Assembly (NCBI GenBank): GCA_030407005.1
Contig: JAUDYN010000006.1
Location: forward strand, 2,666,001-2,730,000
DNA from: Desarmillaria ectypa
Lineage: Eukaryota; Basidiomycota; Agaricomycetes; Agaricales; Physalacriaceae
Reading direction: 5' to 3'
Length of the DNA stretch: 64,000 nt
Shown: positions 24,084 to 34,855 of the stretch, one piece after another
Position numbering within the stretch: position 1 is the first letter of the stretch
How the letters are laid out: each line of letters starts with the position of its first letter
The notes under the pieces: generated by a model
Database searches by the model: none
Told to the model about the DNA's origin: nothing
Seen by the model: only the letters and a program-made list of their open reading frames with translations
Made by a program: the position numbers and the translations under genes

Positions 24084-25612
24084 GACGAAGAGCGAGAGGT
24101 AACTAGAGTCGGGCCACCTTCCTATTTGAATATGTGGGGAATGTATTTTTCCACAGCCACGTGATGAGATCTGGGCGCATTCCGATCCGTATTTTTCCCG
24201 ACTGGACCAAGACCGGCGTTAAAATGATATGTCGATCACGGACTGGGCGCGCGTCGAGGTCTGCCCATTCATATACTCTTTATTATATGTATTTCCGACT
24301 CCATCCGGCAACGTAAAATCGTCCCGTTGCTCGGCGGATAAGACCTAGATTTTCTAAGCACGATGAGTAAGTGACTTGGTCGGCGCGGATAGACCGAGCC
24401 AAAGCCAAAGCCAAAGGGGCTTGCGTGGATTCTTTTCCACGACACACATGGCGAGAATTTCTCAGAATTCGGTTTGACCATCACATCGTCGTGCAAGAAC
24501 GCACGCAATTAGGTTTTACTCAATCGTATTCTGCGATCAACTGTCCCCCCGCTGAAGAATTCATCCGGATCCAACTATCGTCGAACGCATTCTCGAGTCT
24601 TTTCTATCTTTCCTGGAACGTAAAGGTTGTTTGGACGTCCTACTTCCTATCGGTCTTGATATTTCACTTCATACGTTTCAAAGTTTTTTTTTACCTGGGT
24701 TTCTGTTCCACGCTCAGCTGCTAAGTGCAATTAGCATCGCTGTCGCAGCATTGACTAGTACCGATGCTGAACCTGCGAATGTTACCCTAATGGCACCATC
24801 CCCCATATTCTCGCAGCAGGGGGACAGCACCTGGGCGACCAGGAATAGCCAAACAGGTGTGCATACACAGACTATGGCGATAGAAGGGAAGCAGCCTCGA
24901 GTCTTGTTTCGTTATGCGGCTGGTCTCCAGCTGGAAAGTAATTATGCGCCCGACGTCGAGCAAGTTGACGAGAGAGCCATGGTCCCCAAAGTGTTGAAAC
25001 CCTTTGTGTATTGTTTTGTTGAAGCACTGAACAAGCATGTTCTTTAGATGTGGCTTCACCTCGCATCATCTGTGCCACCATCGCGTTTTGGATTTTTTTT
25101 AGCGGGATATCCGCTGTCATTGTCGAAAAAGGTATGCTTCATTTTAATCGTCGGTGTTCTAGTGTTCGATTGTCTCCTCTAGTGTTACTCCAACCAGGTC
25201 ATAATGCTCTATTGGTGTCTCCTCACTTCAGCCGAATACCCATTTATTACTGCCAATCGGCGCAGCGAAAACGGCATTCTTCTATCAGCAATTCTAACTT
25301 TTCTCCATGTTCCTAATGAATCGGTTCGTCAGGGCATCCGCCCCGCAGTTCGGAATGTGATCGGTGTTCAGTAGATGGAGAAGGCACCACAGGTTTTGAG
25401 ACGACTAATGACAGCCATTCTTGAAGGCGAAAAGGAGGTATCGAATGCCAGTGATAAATGTGCAAGTGGTATTTTAGTGGGAACAACCCGGGCTTCAATA
25501 GTACCTTCCCTTCCTCCGATTCGTATTCTCAATCTTCTAATGCGGGCCTTAGATATCCTTCAGTATTGAATACCCTGGAATGACTCGGCTCCCATGACTG
25601 CTTGTGCCTCAA
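24084..25612. other. Unresolved stretch with coding-like open frames (plus strand)
   Basis: Two plus-strand blocks look protein-like. The first, about 24700-25047, has AEPANVTLMAPSPIFSQQ and continues Ala/Gln-rich. The second, about 25200-25370, is open for nearly 60 codons and contains EYPFITANRRSENG. They lie in different frames and need introns to join; I found no convincing start codon, no full splice path and no family. This may be an unknown gene or a decayed one. Confidence 0.3.
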
Positions 25613-26307
25613 ATGCCACATAGCGCCCCTCCAAAGGATGCACCCCTTCTTTCACCTTCAAGCACCTTCTCGTGTAGTACGACCGACTCCGAAGACCACC
25701 TTCCATCATCTCCTCCTCTTCCTTCTCTGACTGTCGATGTAGAAGTCTTTGAGCTCTTTTCATATGGCCCCGTGGCACAAATTTGGCGAGGATGCCTTTC
25801 AAGTGGACAGGGGACCGTTCCTGTCATCGTCAAAATATTTTCGAAGAGAAACTTTGACGCTATGAAGAATGAAGTGCTCGCGTATCAACTTATCAGCTCT
25901 CACTACCTAGATGTCCTTGCGCCTTTGTATTATGGCGTATTCACAATGCCTGACCAGTCCTGGGGTGCTGTAGTCTTGAGCGACGCCGGGAAGGCATTCA
26001 GATGTTTTTCGGGGAAAGAAGCGGATTTTAGTATGCAGGAACTGTAAGTGTCTCAACTTACCTTTACCTGTTTATACGATTCTCACTGCCAATGGACAGC
26101 CAACTTCTCTGGAAACATGTGAAGACCCTCCATTCACTAGGGCTCCATCACCATGATCTCGCGCCAAGGAATGTCGCAAAAGGGCAGGATGGCAATTTGC
26201 GTCTTCTTGACTATGAGCGGTCATCTCTTGGTGGTGGCTCATGCACTTGTAATGAGCTGAGTACACTTGAGGAAACTTTCGATTCCCTGGCTGACTGGCG
26301 GCCGTAA
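25613..26307 (+). CDS. Small kinase-like protein (eukaryotic kinase/APH fold)
   Basis: Two exons (25613-26043 and 26100-26307) join as QEL|QLLWKHV to give about 210 residues. The N-lobe shows PVIVKIFSKRNF, with a candidate ATP-contacting Lys, and a helix with KNEVLAYQLIS. The C-lobe shows the loop HHHDLAPRNV (catalytic Asp and Asn; about 26150-26175), followed by LRLLDYERS, where DYE stands in place of DFG. The chain ends only 35 residues later in a Cys-containing tail, so the large C-terminal helical half of a kinase is absent. Similar compact proteins occur in basidiomycete genomes as kinase-domain proteins of unknown role. I chose ATG 25613; there is no in-frame ATG upstream. It could instead be a truncated copy of a longer gene. 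Confidence 0.68.
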
Positions 26308-27191
26308 CGTCTCTGGCACCGGACACTATCCTCTTTCTGCATTCGGGACTATTGCAACTATTGTTAGAATTCCAAGTTCAGCTTTCGCATAGGTGGAATC
26401 TCATACTTGTGCGCCACCTTTCAAAAGACAATCGCTGGGATTTTTGGAAACTTGGGGAGAAACGCAACAGTAGCTTCCGGCTGAAGCCTCACTAGGGACG
26501 ACATCATGCTGTCGCGGCAATCCAAGCTCCTTTCAGTTTTGAAGCAGAGTTCTGAATCTCCACCTTTACATCTCGCTCGTGGTACTGACATTGTTCTCTA
26601 CAATTGAATGACTACGCGCTATGAGCTGATCGCTGAGGCCTGAGGCCCAGCGGGGATTCGTCGCTTAGCGGTTCTGGTTATCTGCAAAAAATTGCCAATC
26701 TAAAAAAAGTTCGGGGTATCCTCTGGCATCGTACCGATGAAAGCTGAAGAAAGCCTTCGTAACCCACATGCGGACTCAGATATAAGTCAAAAGATGTTTG
26801 TTTTAGTGAGTTTTTCCTGCTTATATTGCTTATAGCAACCACAGCCTAGGCCTGAGCAAGTAAACAGAGGTTTTGACGCGCCACCTATTTTTGAGTATCG
26901 TCCGCTTGCATCGTGTGCCATATATAGTCGACCGACTCCGATAGGACTATTTCACCTCGTGATCGGAAGAGGTTACCGTTGTAACTTGCGTTTTCTCAGT
27001 ACTAAAGGCGCGAAATCATCTTAACCCACGGAAATACTCTTTATTCATCAAGTGGAAGAGACCAAATGTATGTGCTTTCAATTCGAAAAACGAGGGCATT
27101 GCCACCATGCCACTAACCGAGAATTTGGCTTGAGGATATATAAGGACAAAGGATTCGACACGTCTCCGTCAGTTCATATCCATTATCCGCA
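26308..27191. other. Intergenic, upstream of the GMC pseudogene
   Basis: About 0.9 kb without a recognisable gene on either strand. Its right edge is the promoter region of the GMC relic, including the TATA-like element described separately. Confidence 0.55.
27137..27143 (+). promoter_or_regulatory. TATA-like box of the GMC relic
   Basis: TATATAA lies 49 bp before the relic's ATG (27192). Position and orientation fit a core promoter. Whether it is still used is unknown. Confidence 0.4.
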
Positions 27192-29660
27192 ATGATCTCT
27201 TGGACTTTTGTTGCGACAGTCCTGCTTTGCGCGTCATTCGTCTTTGCATAATCCTATGACTACGTGATCGGTGAGTGGCTAGCTCACTACCCCTATGCAA
27301 CAATCGTTCATATCCCATATACTAGTTGGAGGCGGGACCGCCGGCCTCGTACTAGCGGGAAGATTGATGGAAAACTCAAATGTGACTGTTGTCGTCCTAG
27401 AGGCAGGCTGAGAGTGAGCATGAATGTAACTTTCCAGTCAAATCACCCGTTGACCGTCACCGTGATTTGACAGTGGTATTGGAAAGTGAGGTGTTTCTTG
27501 AAGCCGTGTCTTCAGAGTCCTCAATATATACCATAGCGAGAATATTACTGACCTTCGGAACCAGTACCTATCTTATGGTACAGAGATTCACTGGTCTGTG
27601 CCATATTCATGGGTCACCAGGAGCTCTCTAATGGTCTAACGTCGCTTCATACAGGGCCATTGACACCCTCCCTCAAGCCTTTACTGGTGGGCATGTCTAT
27701 ACCCATTGACAAGGCGAAGTCTTTGGAGGTAGCAGCGCTATGAACGGCGGCGTGCATTTACGACCGGACAAAAGAGAGTTCGAGACCTATTAGAGTTTAG
27801 GCGCCACTGGCTGGTGTGTATTGTTCAATGCGAATATCGTCGCTGATACTAAATATTTTTAGGTCTTGGGACACGTTCTTGACATACTTCAAAAAGAGCG
27901 AGAATTTCACCACCGGCATCGATCCTCCGGTTGTGGGAATCGACGCCAAGTCGTACCACGGTACCAAAGCCTGAGATTACTGTATCCATGGCGTATATCT
28001 GGCTTCTTCTCCGAATACACCATTCCATCCGTCGAGAACATGAATCAAGAGGCCAACGCTGACAATAGTGACAGCTCTCCAATTGGGGCTCCTTCCCAAC
28101 AGATCGTAGGTGCTGTAACACCTTTCCTCTTCATCTGCGCTCATAATTTACCATCGATAGGCTGTCTATCTGGACACGTACAATAGGTCATACTTTGCCA
28201 ATGCGTACTGTAATCAGAACATGATTGCAGAATATATGGTCTGGCATGATAACATGTCTCCAGATTTCCCGATTCAAGATAGCACGAATCTAGTGGTGTA
28301 CACGGACAGTCTCGTCTCAAAAAATCCTATGGGCGGATGACCAGGACCGTCTAGTGGTAGCTTCTAGTGCTGAATATATTTCATCCAACGGTTCCACGTT
28401 GCAAGTGGTGTGTACGATGCCGCCTTTCTTGAGATGTCTACCTAAAAATTTCCATCAGTATGGAGATAGCGTCATAGTCAGCGCTGGTTTCTTGAACATG
28501 ACAAAGGTCCTCGAACTGAGTGGCGTCGGAGATTCCTCCATTCTCTCGAATCTAGGTATTGTATTGACGTCAAGGTGAACAGCACGGATGTCGGCAAGAA
28601 TCTGCAGAATCGTACGTAGTGGATACCTTCTGTTCACGAGCAGTTTTTTAATACTTATTGACACGATTCCTCGTAGGACTTGGCGTCAATGTTATTTACA
28701 AGCTGAAGGAGGATTCGGGTGTCACATTGGGCAGTGAAACGTAGGCCCTCTTATCAGTCTATTGCCGCTGCAGACTGTACTTTCGGAAGAAGATCAAGAG
28801 ACTTCAGATAAGATACTGCAGGAGAAGGTGAGGTCCGTTTCCTTTTTAATCCCTATACGATTGCTGGTTGGTAACGTGAATAGAATAGAATGGCAGGCCC
28901 AATTCAACGCCATAAAGAGCCACATTGCTCACGGTCTCGCTCAAACAGAGATCAACTGGATAATTTTTTTCAATTGTAACAGCCTACCCTCTCACGCTCC
29001 ATTGTAGAGTTTGCAAGACGAGAATGAAGGCTTATCTCTCCAGTTTTATACTACAGATCTCCATATGTTCTCTCATGGATACGCTGCAAGGTATCCTTAC
29101 TCTGTGTTCGTCTGCACATATTTAAAAACGTTTAGCATGCCAACTCATCTGCCACGGTTACAGTTCATCTCAAATAGTGAGTGCTGAAGTTGCCATCGCT
29201 TTAACCGTGTTGACCACTTGTGTAGCTTGTATTCCGAGCACGATATATGTACCTTTCCCAAGAAATCTCCTATACACGCAATATTACGACAACCGGGCCA
29301 TTGTTAAACATAATTGACTGCATCATGTTCTACCGTTGTAAACTGATGAGCCCCTCTTCCTAGGTCTCATTTCGTCAGAACTGCTGCAGCGAGTAAGTGG
29401 ACCGATCTCACATGAGAGTCGCCACTTATCCGGTTTCCAGTCGCTCAGGAGGACGGTGGTGTTGTCGACCACACGAGTTTCATTGTTGTAGGTGTTATTT
29501 CGTGATGATACACTTTCAGTGTCCTGATAGACTTCGGTTCAGTATGGTACACCCAACGTTCGTGTTGTCGATGCCTCGCTTATCCCTCTTCTTCCTGGCA
29601 TACACACCCAGGTAAGTATTTTGAACATTTTGCCGTACTGAAGTGCTGGCAGTCTATCGT
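27192..29660 (+). pseudogene. GMC oxidoreductase (aryl-alcohol oxidase-like) pseudogene
   Basis: Remnant of a secreted FAD-dependent oxidase. ATG 27192 starts a signal-peptide-like MISWTFVATVLLCASFVFA, then TAA (27249-27251), then SYDYVI. An intron leads to the FAD motif VGGGTAGLVLAGRL (about 27325-27365) and VVLEAG. Next is a broken form of the GMC signature, with TGA (27707-27709) ahead of QGEVFGGSSAMNGGVHLRP, and TAG (27791-27793) before SLGATGW. Later pieces are SWDTFLTYFKKSENFTTG, VIVSAGFLNMTKVLELSGVGD (about 28470-28535), GKNLQNR and the C-terminal YGTPNVRVVDASLIPLLPG with HTQ (about 29545-29615). Each stop sits inside an uninterrupted conserved run, so splicing cannot remove it. Frames also shift between blocks. 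Limits are approximate. Confidence 0.87.
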
Positions 29661-29914
29661 TTAGCTGCCGATATTTTGAAGTCCTCATAAACGTCAATCT
29701 GAGCCTAAGGAGGGTACAAAGATAGTAGAAATTTGAGCAATAAAATCCTTTTAATCCTGTCTTTTTCTGTTCTCTTGTGCATGCTATGGGCCGTGAAGAC
29801 GTTTGAGCACCATAAACAAAAGAATTGCCACGTGACTTGCGTTCCTTCCTTTCTCTCATGAGTCATGAACTGGTCATAATTTCGTTACACATACTTACTC
29901 AACGCGACTGCTTC

Positions 29915-32111
29915 ATGAAACTTAGACTTGGTTTCTTTCTTATTCCCATTTATTTTTCAATACCTGTAATCGGAAACTCGACCTATTCGACATTCTCCGG
30001 CTCGTTCACCATGGTGAATCCAGTGCCAGTCGACCATACCCCGCCGGCGAATCTATATCGACCAATTCAGGCTCCCTTGGATGTAGAACGCTACCCTGTC
30101 GCGCCTGAAGGATTGAAACTAGAGCAAGTTCATGTATACCTGAGGCACGGTGCGTGGTTGATCTGTCGTTGACGGGATACCTGTCGTTCATAGCATCTAC
30201 AGGGGAGCGAAGTCCAGTAGGAATACGGTTAGCTGATCCACCAGCGAGCATACCCCAGCACTGGATACTCTGCACAAAGGCGCGTCGTTACCAGGCTCCT
30301 GTAGTGACGGGATCGTCGGAAGAGCAGACCCTAAGCACACGGAAACTGGTTGAACGTTCCGATGGATCGAGTGTTGAGGGAGAATGGTGAGTGTTCTCCT
30401 GGCTAATATATCACACAAATTGTTATTCTTTCTCTTCTCTCCTTGTGTATTTTACATTGTCATGTATAAACTTATTCAAATGTTCAGTCTGCTCGGTGAA
30501 CTGACAGATATTGGTCGCAAGGTATGGGGTCAGCGCTTGTTTTCTTTTTTCCGTGACCCTGATGAAATCCACAGTCGACATATAATTACGGTGCTGCACT
30601 GAGACAAATCTACATTGACAAGTACATCAATTTTCGCCCGCGTTTCGTGAGGACTTCTAGCTGATGTCCGGAATAGACTTGGCTTTTTACCTAACTACCT
30701 CCAAGCGGAGGGACTTACATATTTCCGGTACTGGTACCGTCTTCTTTTGTCATCGGGTACTAATTATCTGAACTTTATTCCAGAAGCACCAACATGCCTA
30801 GAACGATTGAATCGCTGCAACAGATCATACATGGGCTCTACCCCACGGAGAAGTGCCATCCAACTTTTACACCTCCTCTGGTTGTTCGGTCAGTCGATCG
30901 ATGATGATATATCTCTCACCGACATTGATATCTTTTGCAGGAATGGGAAAGATGAGAATATGCTCGGAAATACATACGCGTGTAAACGATTGGAGATTCT
31001 ATTAGTGGGGTTTGCGCAAGGTAGTGCATCTTTGACTGTTGGTTTCATAATTAAATTCCGCCTTCAGCCGCGGCCTCCGCGTATAACCACACACTCGAAC
31101 CCCTTGATAAGAAACTATCAAAATACCTGGGTGGGAACCCTATACGTGTTGACGGGAAACCGCGAGCTTCTGGTATTTTGGACACGGTTCAATCATGATT
31201 CATTTCCCTCGATGATCGCAGCTGATTGGGTTTTAGATTCGGGCTTCTATAGCCCACAATATCAAAGTACCCCCAGAGTTCGAGGAGAAACCTGTCATGG
31301 ACTTGATTGTATGTTCATGTCCTCCGTCTGCTTGCACCGATGAATCAATGTAATGCTCTCTGACAGGAACGGGCCGTAGTGAATGAGTGGTTTTCAGGTA
31401 TCATAGACACATCTTTACTTAACGAAGTTGTTCTGACCCTGAGTATCATAGGGTGTGAGATTTACTTTCCGCTTATTTGCATATTGCTGCCGCTAGGACA
31501 TTTTGACCGACATCTCTCCAGACAAAACAGAAGAAGTTCGCCGTCTTGGCATGGGACGCTTACTGGACGATATTTCAAGAAAGATGCGAACCAAAATTGA
31601 GCAAGGAGACAAAGATCCGCTCAAGATCCTTGTTCATAGCACACATGACACAGCATTAGCTGGGCTATGCTCAACCCTGGACGTGTTTGACGACAAGTAA
31701 AGTCCCGTTTGATAATCATGCAACACTGTATCTCAACACACCTGATCGGCAGATGGCCAGCCTTCACGGCGTCGATCACCTTCGAACTGTTCAAAAAGAG
31801 TAGAGATGCTGAGTCGCGGTCGATGTTCCAGACGATAATGGCCCCGTTTCATGCTAAACCTGCTGATGAGTACTGTAAGTTGACCGCCTCTTCTATTCCC
31901 TTCACCTCGTTCATGACTATGATGACCAGATATTCGAATGCGATATCAGAACAAGAACATGCACCTACCGATCTGCGCTGATGAGGGAAAACACCTTTCT
32001 GGATCACCAGAGTTTTGTACGGTGACCGCCTTCTTTGATCGTATCAAAGAACTCGCCCCCGTGGACTGGGAGGCGGAATGTACGCCGGCCGGAAGAGCAT
32101 CGGTCCCATAG
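29915..32111 (+). CDS. Secreted histidine acid phosphatase (branch 2)
   Basis: Histidine phosphatase of clade 2 (acid phosphatase/2-phosphoxylose phosphatase-like), releasing phosphate from organic phosphoesters outside the cell. ATG 29915 gives a signal peptide (MKLRLGFFLIPIYFSIPVIG). The catalytic RHGERSP is assembled across the intron 30149-30202. Next come LLGELTDIGRK, YGAALRQIYIDK, GFLPNYLQAEGLTYFRSTNMPRT, ending in the substrate-side Arg, NTYACKR, SGILDT spliced to IRASIAH, and the proton donor HSTHD at 31635-31649. The end reads GKHLSGSPEFCTVTAFFDRI and VDWEAEC before TAG. About a dozen exons, all joined by GT...AG introns of normal size. An upstream in-frame ATG (29861) would mask the signal peptide, so I prefer 29915. 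Confidence 0.92.
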
Positions 32112-32496
32112 AAGCCATATAATTTATTCACGTTCGTCTAGACTTCAGCCACGAGGCGCTTGTGAGAATACAGTTAGAGCCCAGCCACCTGGGTCCTTGA
32201 GGGGGCCTATGTTCTCATATGTAGCCCGACGCACAGCTGACGGCAGTGCATCTTGAGTTTTGCAATTCAATTTCCCGAAGAAGCCAAGTCTTTTCGGCCC
32301 ATGTTGCAATAAACGGTGGACGTAAACACGGGAGACAATTTGATAGGGCGGTGAGATTCGTGATGCATCTTTAGGAAGCTTAAAGTGGATTCGGAAGGTA
32401 CTGCTTCAGGCGTCCACTAGAAGACCCACTTGAAACCCACCAACGCAGGTCCCTGCTTAAACGTCGTCCGACTGCTGGCATTCAGTTTACATACAT
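32112..32496. other. Intergenic between phosphatase and kinase genes
   Basis: Nearly 0.4 kb with no open frame of note. It holds the 3' end of the phosphatase gene and the 5' region of the kinase gene, both on the plus strand. Confidence 0.55.
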
Positions 32497-33887
32497 ATGT
32501 TCTCCATTGGCTCTGAACATCGCATCCAAGGCATCCCTGCCGTATCTTATTCTAATGGCCATCGTGTGCTTGGAAATTCCCAGAGCAGTCGAGTTCCCAC
32601 TTCATATTATGTTTTTCTGACTAGTGTGTCTGACCAATCCTCAGGGTTATATCGCTCGTTTACTATCCTCAAAGTTCTCGGTATAGGACACAGTGGGCGA
32701 GTTGCTCTATGCGACTGGAAATCCCCTGAGACTTTGCCCCCAAAGACGACTCTACCTGTCATGCAAACAGGCAAGGGCGCACGGCGAGAATGGGCATCAA
32801 AGCGTCTCGTGGCTGTCAAACAGCTCCGCAGGGTATTCCCAGGCGGATGGGACGAATGTCAACTCCTACGGGAACTCCAGGTTAGATCTAATCTCTTTCG
32901 GCATCTATGAATATTGACATTCCCCCGACCAATGTTTTATCAGATCCACCGCGAAATGCCACTACACCCCAACATTATCTCTCTGTATGATTTCTTCCTC
33001 AGTACAGATACGAAAACTCTGTATCTGGTGCTGGAGCCTATGGAAGGCAACCTGCAGCACCTCATCAAGGCTCGAAAGGGTCGTCCGTTTGCAGGAGGAC
33101 TCGTGGCCTCCATCTTCTTCCAGATGGTATCTGGTATCGGCCACATGCATTCCTTAAATTATTTCCACCGTGACCTTATGCCGGAAAACATCCTCGTGAG
33201 CACTACCGGGTTATTCTCTTACCGCCCCGTCGTCGCCGCTACTAGCGGCTGTGAGACGGAGATGGACGTAGTCGCCATAGTTAAAATCGCCGACTTTGGC
33301 TCGTCGCGCACCGTAGATTCCAGGCAGGTGTATACAGAGTATGTTGGTGTGCGTTGGTACAGGGCGCCAGAAGTACTGCTAATGGGCGCTGACTATACCA
33401 CGTCCCTTGATATGTGGTCCTTGGGGGTGATTATAGCAGAGCTGTTGCTGCTAAAGCCCTTATTTCCTGGTATGAGTCAACTGGACCAGATTGACAAGGT
33501 CATCTCGATCCTTGGGGACCCGATAAACGACTATGGACGCGATTCCTTTAGTGACCCTATTGGTGGCGGGCCATGGCCTGATGGCGTGGAGCTCTGTCGC
33601 TCGCGAGGATTTAGGTTTCCGCAGGTTGGTATTACTACATTTAATCTATTCTTGGGAGGTTCCATTGACGTCCCCGTGTTTAGGTTCGCCCTAAAGATCT
33701 TCATACGTACTTCTCAAGAAGGGTACCACCGACGTTGATTCAATGCATAGGACAGCTGCTTCGGTACGACGCTGAAGAACGACTTACGGCTCTAGAATGC
33801 CTGGAGCATTCATATTTCCGACAGACCATGCCACTGAACGACATTCCGGACCTCTCTGCACCTCATTTATTCTCCGGGAGCACCTAG
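32497..33887 (+). CDS. Ime2/MAK/RCK-type CMGC protein kinase with altered catalytic loop
   Basis: Ser/Thr kinase of the Ime2/MAK/ICK group, which in fungi controls meiosis and morphogenesis (Ustilago Crk1 is one). Three exons (32497-32880, 32944-33624, 33684-33887) encode about 422 residues. Gly loop GIGHSG; VAVK with the ATP Lys at 32818-32820; catalytic loop HRDLMPEN at 33166-33189; then an insert after VSTTGL, typical of this group; DFGSS at 33292-33306; activation segment TEYVGVRWYRAPEVLL with the dual TEY site; and DMWSLGVIIAEL. The normal catalytic-loop Lys of HRDLKPEN or HRDMKPEN is Met here, and the Leu-Ala after DFG is Ser-Ser. The C-lobe ends soon after HSYFRQTMP, so the long tail of many Ime2 kinases is missing. 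A cryptic intron in the first 60 codons is possible. Confidence 0.92.
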
Positions 33888-34171
33888 ATGCCAGGATTTG
33901 GTCATCGTAGGGAAAAGAAGTATGTACATCATACTTGGATACGTATACTAGATAAAATAATGAAACACCGGACGCCGACCGGCGTAATGAATTAGAGAAT
34001 AAGTATAGTGTATGATGAGAAGTTTCGCATGTCTGATGGAACAGGTAGATTTACAGAATGCGTCTTTTTATTTTTGACTGTAAGAAGAGACGTTCAGCAT
34101 TGGAGTTCAACCCTCTAATGAATAGAGCTTGCTTAACGTTTAGCCATGTAGTGGGTGCTGAGTCTCCAGGC

Positions 34172-34855
34172 TCAACTTGAACTTCCCTCGCCTGACACAT
34201 CGGTCGTTGCTTGAGAACTTGATGTCGATTCAAGCCAGCGGCGTCTACACCTTGGTGGAGGAGAAAGCGGTACCATGTACGCTTCTAGCGGCAACGAGAA
34301 GCGCGTCATGTCGTTCACGGAAGACCTCGCTTGAGTGGGCAAATCAGGAGTGACCACAATCCGAGGCAGTGGCATTGTGATGGTACTCAGCATACCGAAG
34401 TCGTTCGTAATTCGTTTTGGTCCTGTATACCGCTGGGGCAGGGTGTTAGAACGTGATGGATGGAAGTAGGTCGGCGAAATTACCTCTGGTGCAGGTTGTG
34501 GCATGATGATTTCTCCCGTGACGGTGGTTATGGCAGAGACGCCCTCAGAGTAGACACCTTTGGAATAAGCGCTGTTTGAATACCCCGAGTTGACTTTATT
34601 TATGTCGGAGATCATGTCCGCTTGCTCTGACATCACGGTGGCAGATGAGGTATCTGCATCTTGAGGCTCAACATAGCAGCAGAACAATTTGCGGAAGAAA
34701 CGCCCGGTATTCTTCTCCCAAGTTGAAGCAGTTCGCGTGTGGTACAGCTGGTTTCTTGTCTTTGTACTGTGGACACGAGAGAACCACCGCAGCGGTAAGA
34801 CAAGAGATAGAGCAGAGAGCGAAGAGAGACGAAGAGGAGCGCAACAACCGAACAT
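34172..34855 (-). CDS. Hypothetical protein with Ser/Pro-rich C-terminus
   Basis: An ATG-started frame of 227 codons (ATG 34853-34855). The first 25 residues are hydrophobic with Leu/Ser, the middle is Cys- and aromatic-rich (RKLFCCYVEPQDAD), and the last 130 residues are rich in Ser, Thr, Pro and Met (PQPAPEVISPTYFHPSRSN). The tail looks coding and resembles the low-complexity cytoplasmic tails of fungal membrane proteins. I do not recognise a family. It may be the last exon of a longer minus-strand gene reaching towards 35674, where another 168-codon frame is open, but I could not join them. Confidence 0.35.
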   Translation of the reverse strand: MFGCCAPLRLSSLSALSLVLPLRWFSRVHSTKTRNQLYHTRTASTWEKNTGRFFRKLFCCYVEPQDADTSSATVMSEQADMISDINKVNSGYSNSAYSKGVYSEGVSAITTVTGEIIMPQPAPEVISPTYFHPSRSNTLPQRYTGPKRITNDFGMLSTITMPLPRIVVTPDLPTQARSSVNDMTRFSLPLEAYMVPLSPPPRCRRRWLESTSSSQATTDVSGEGSSS

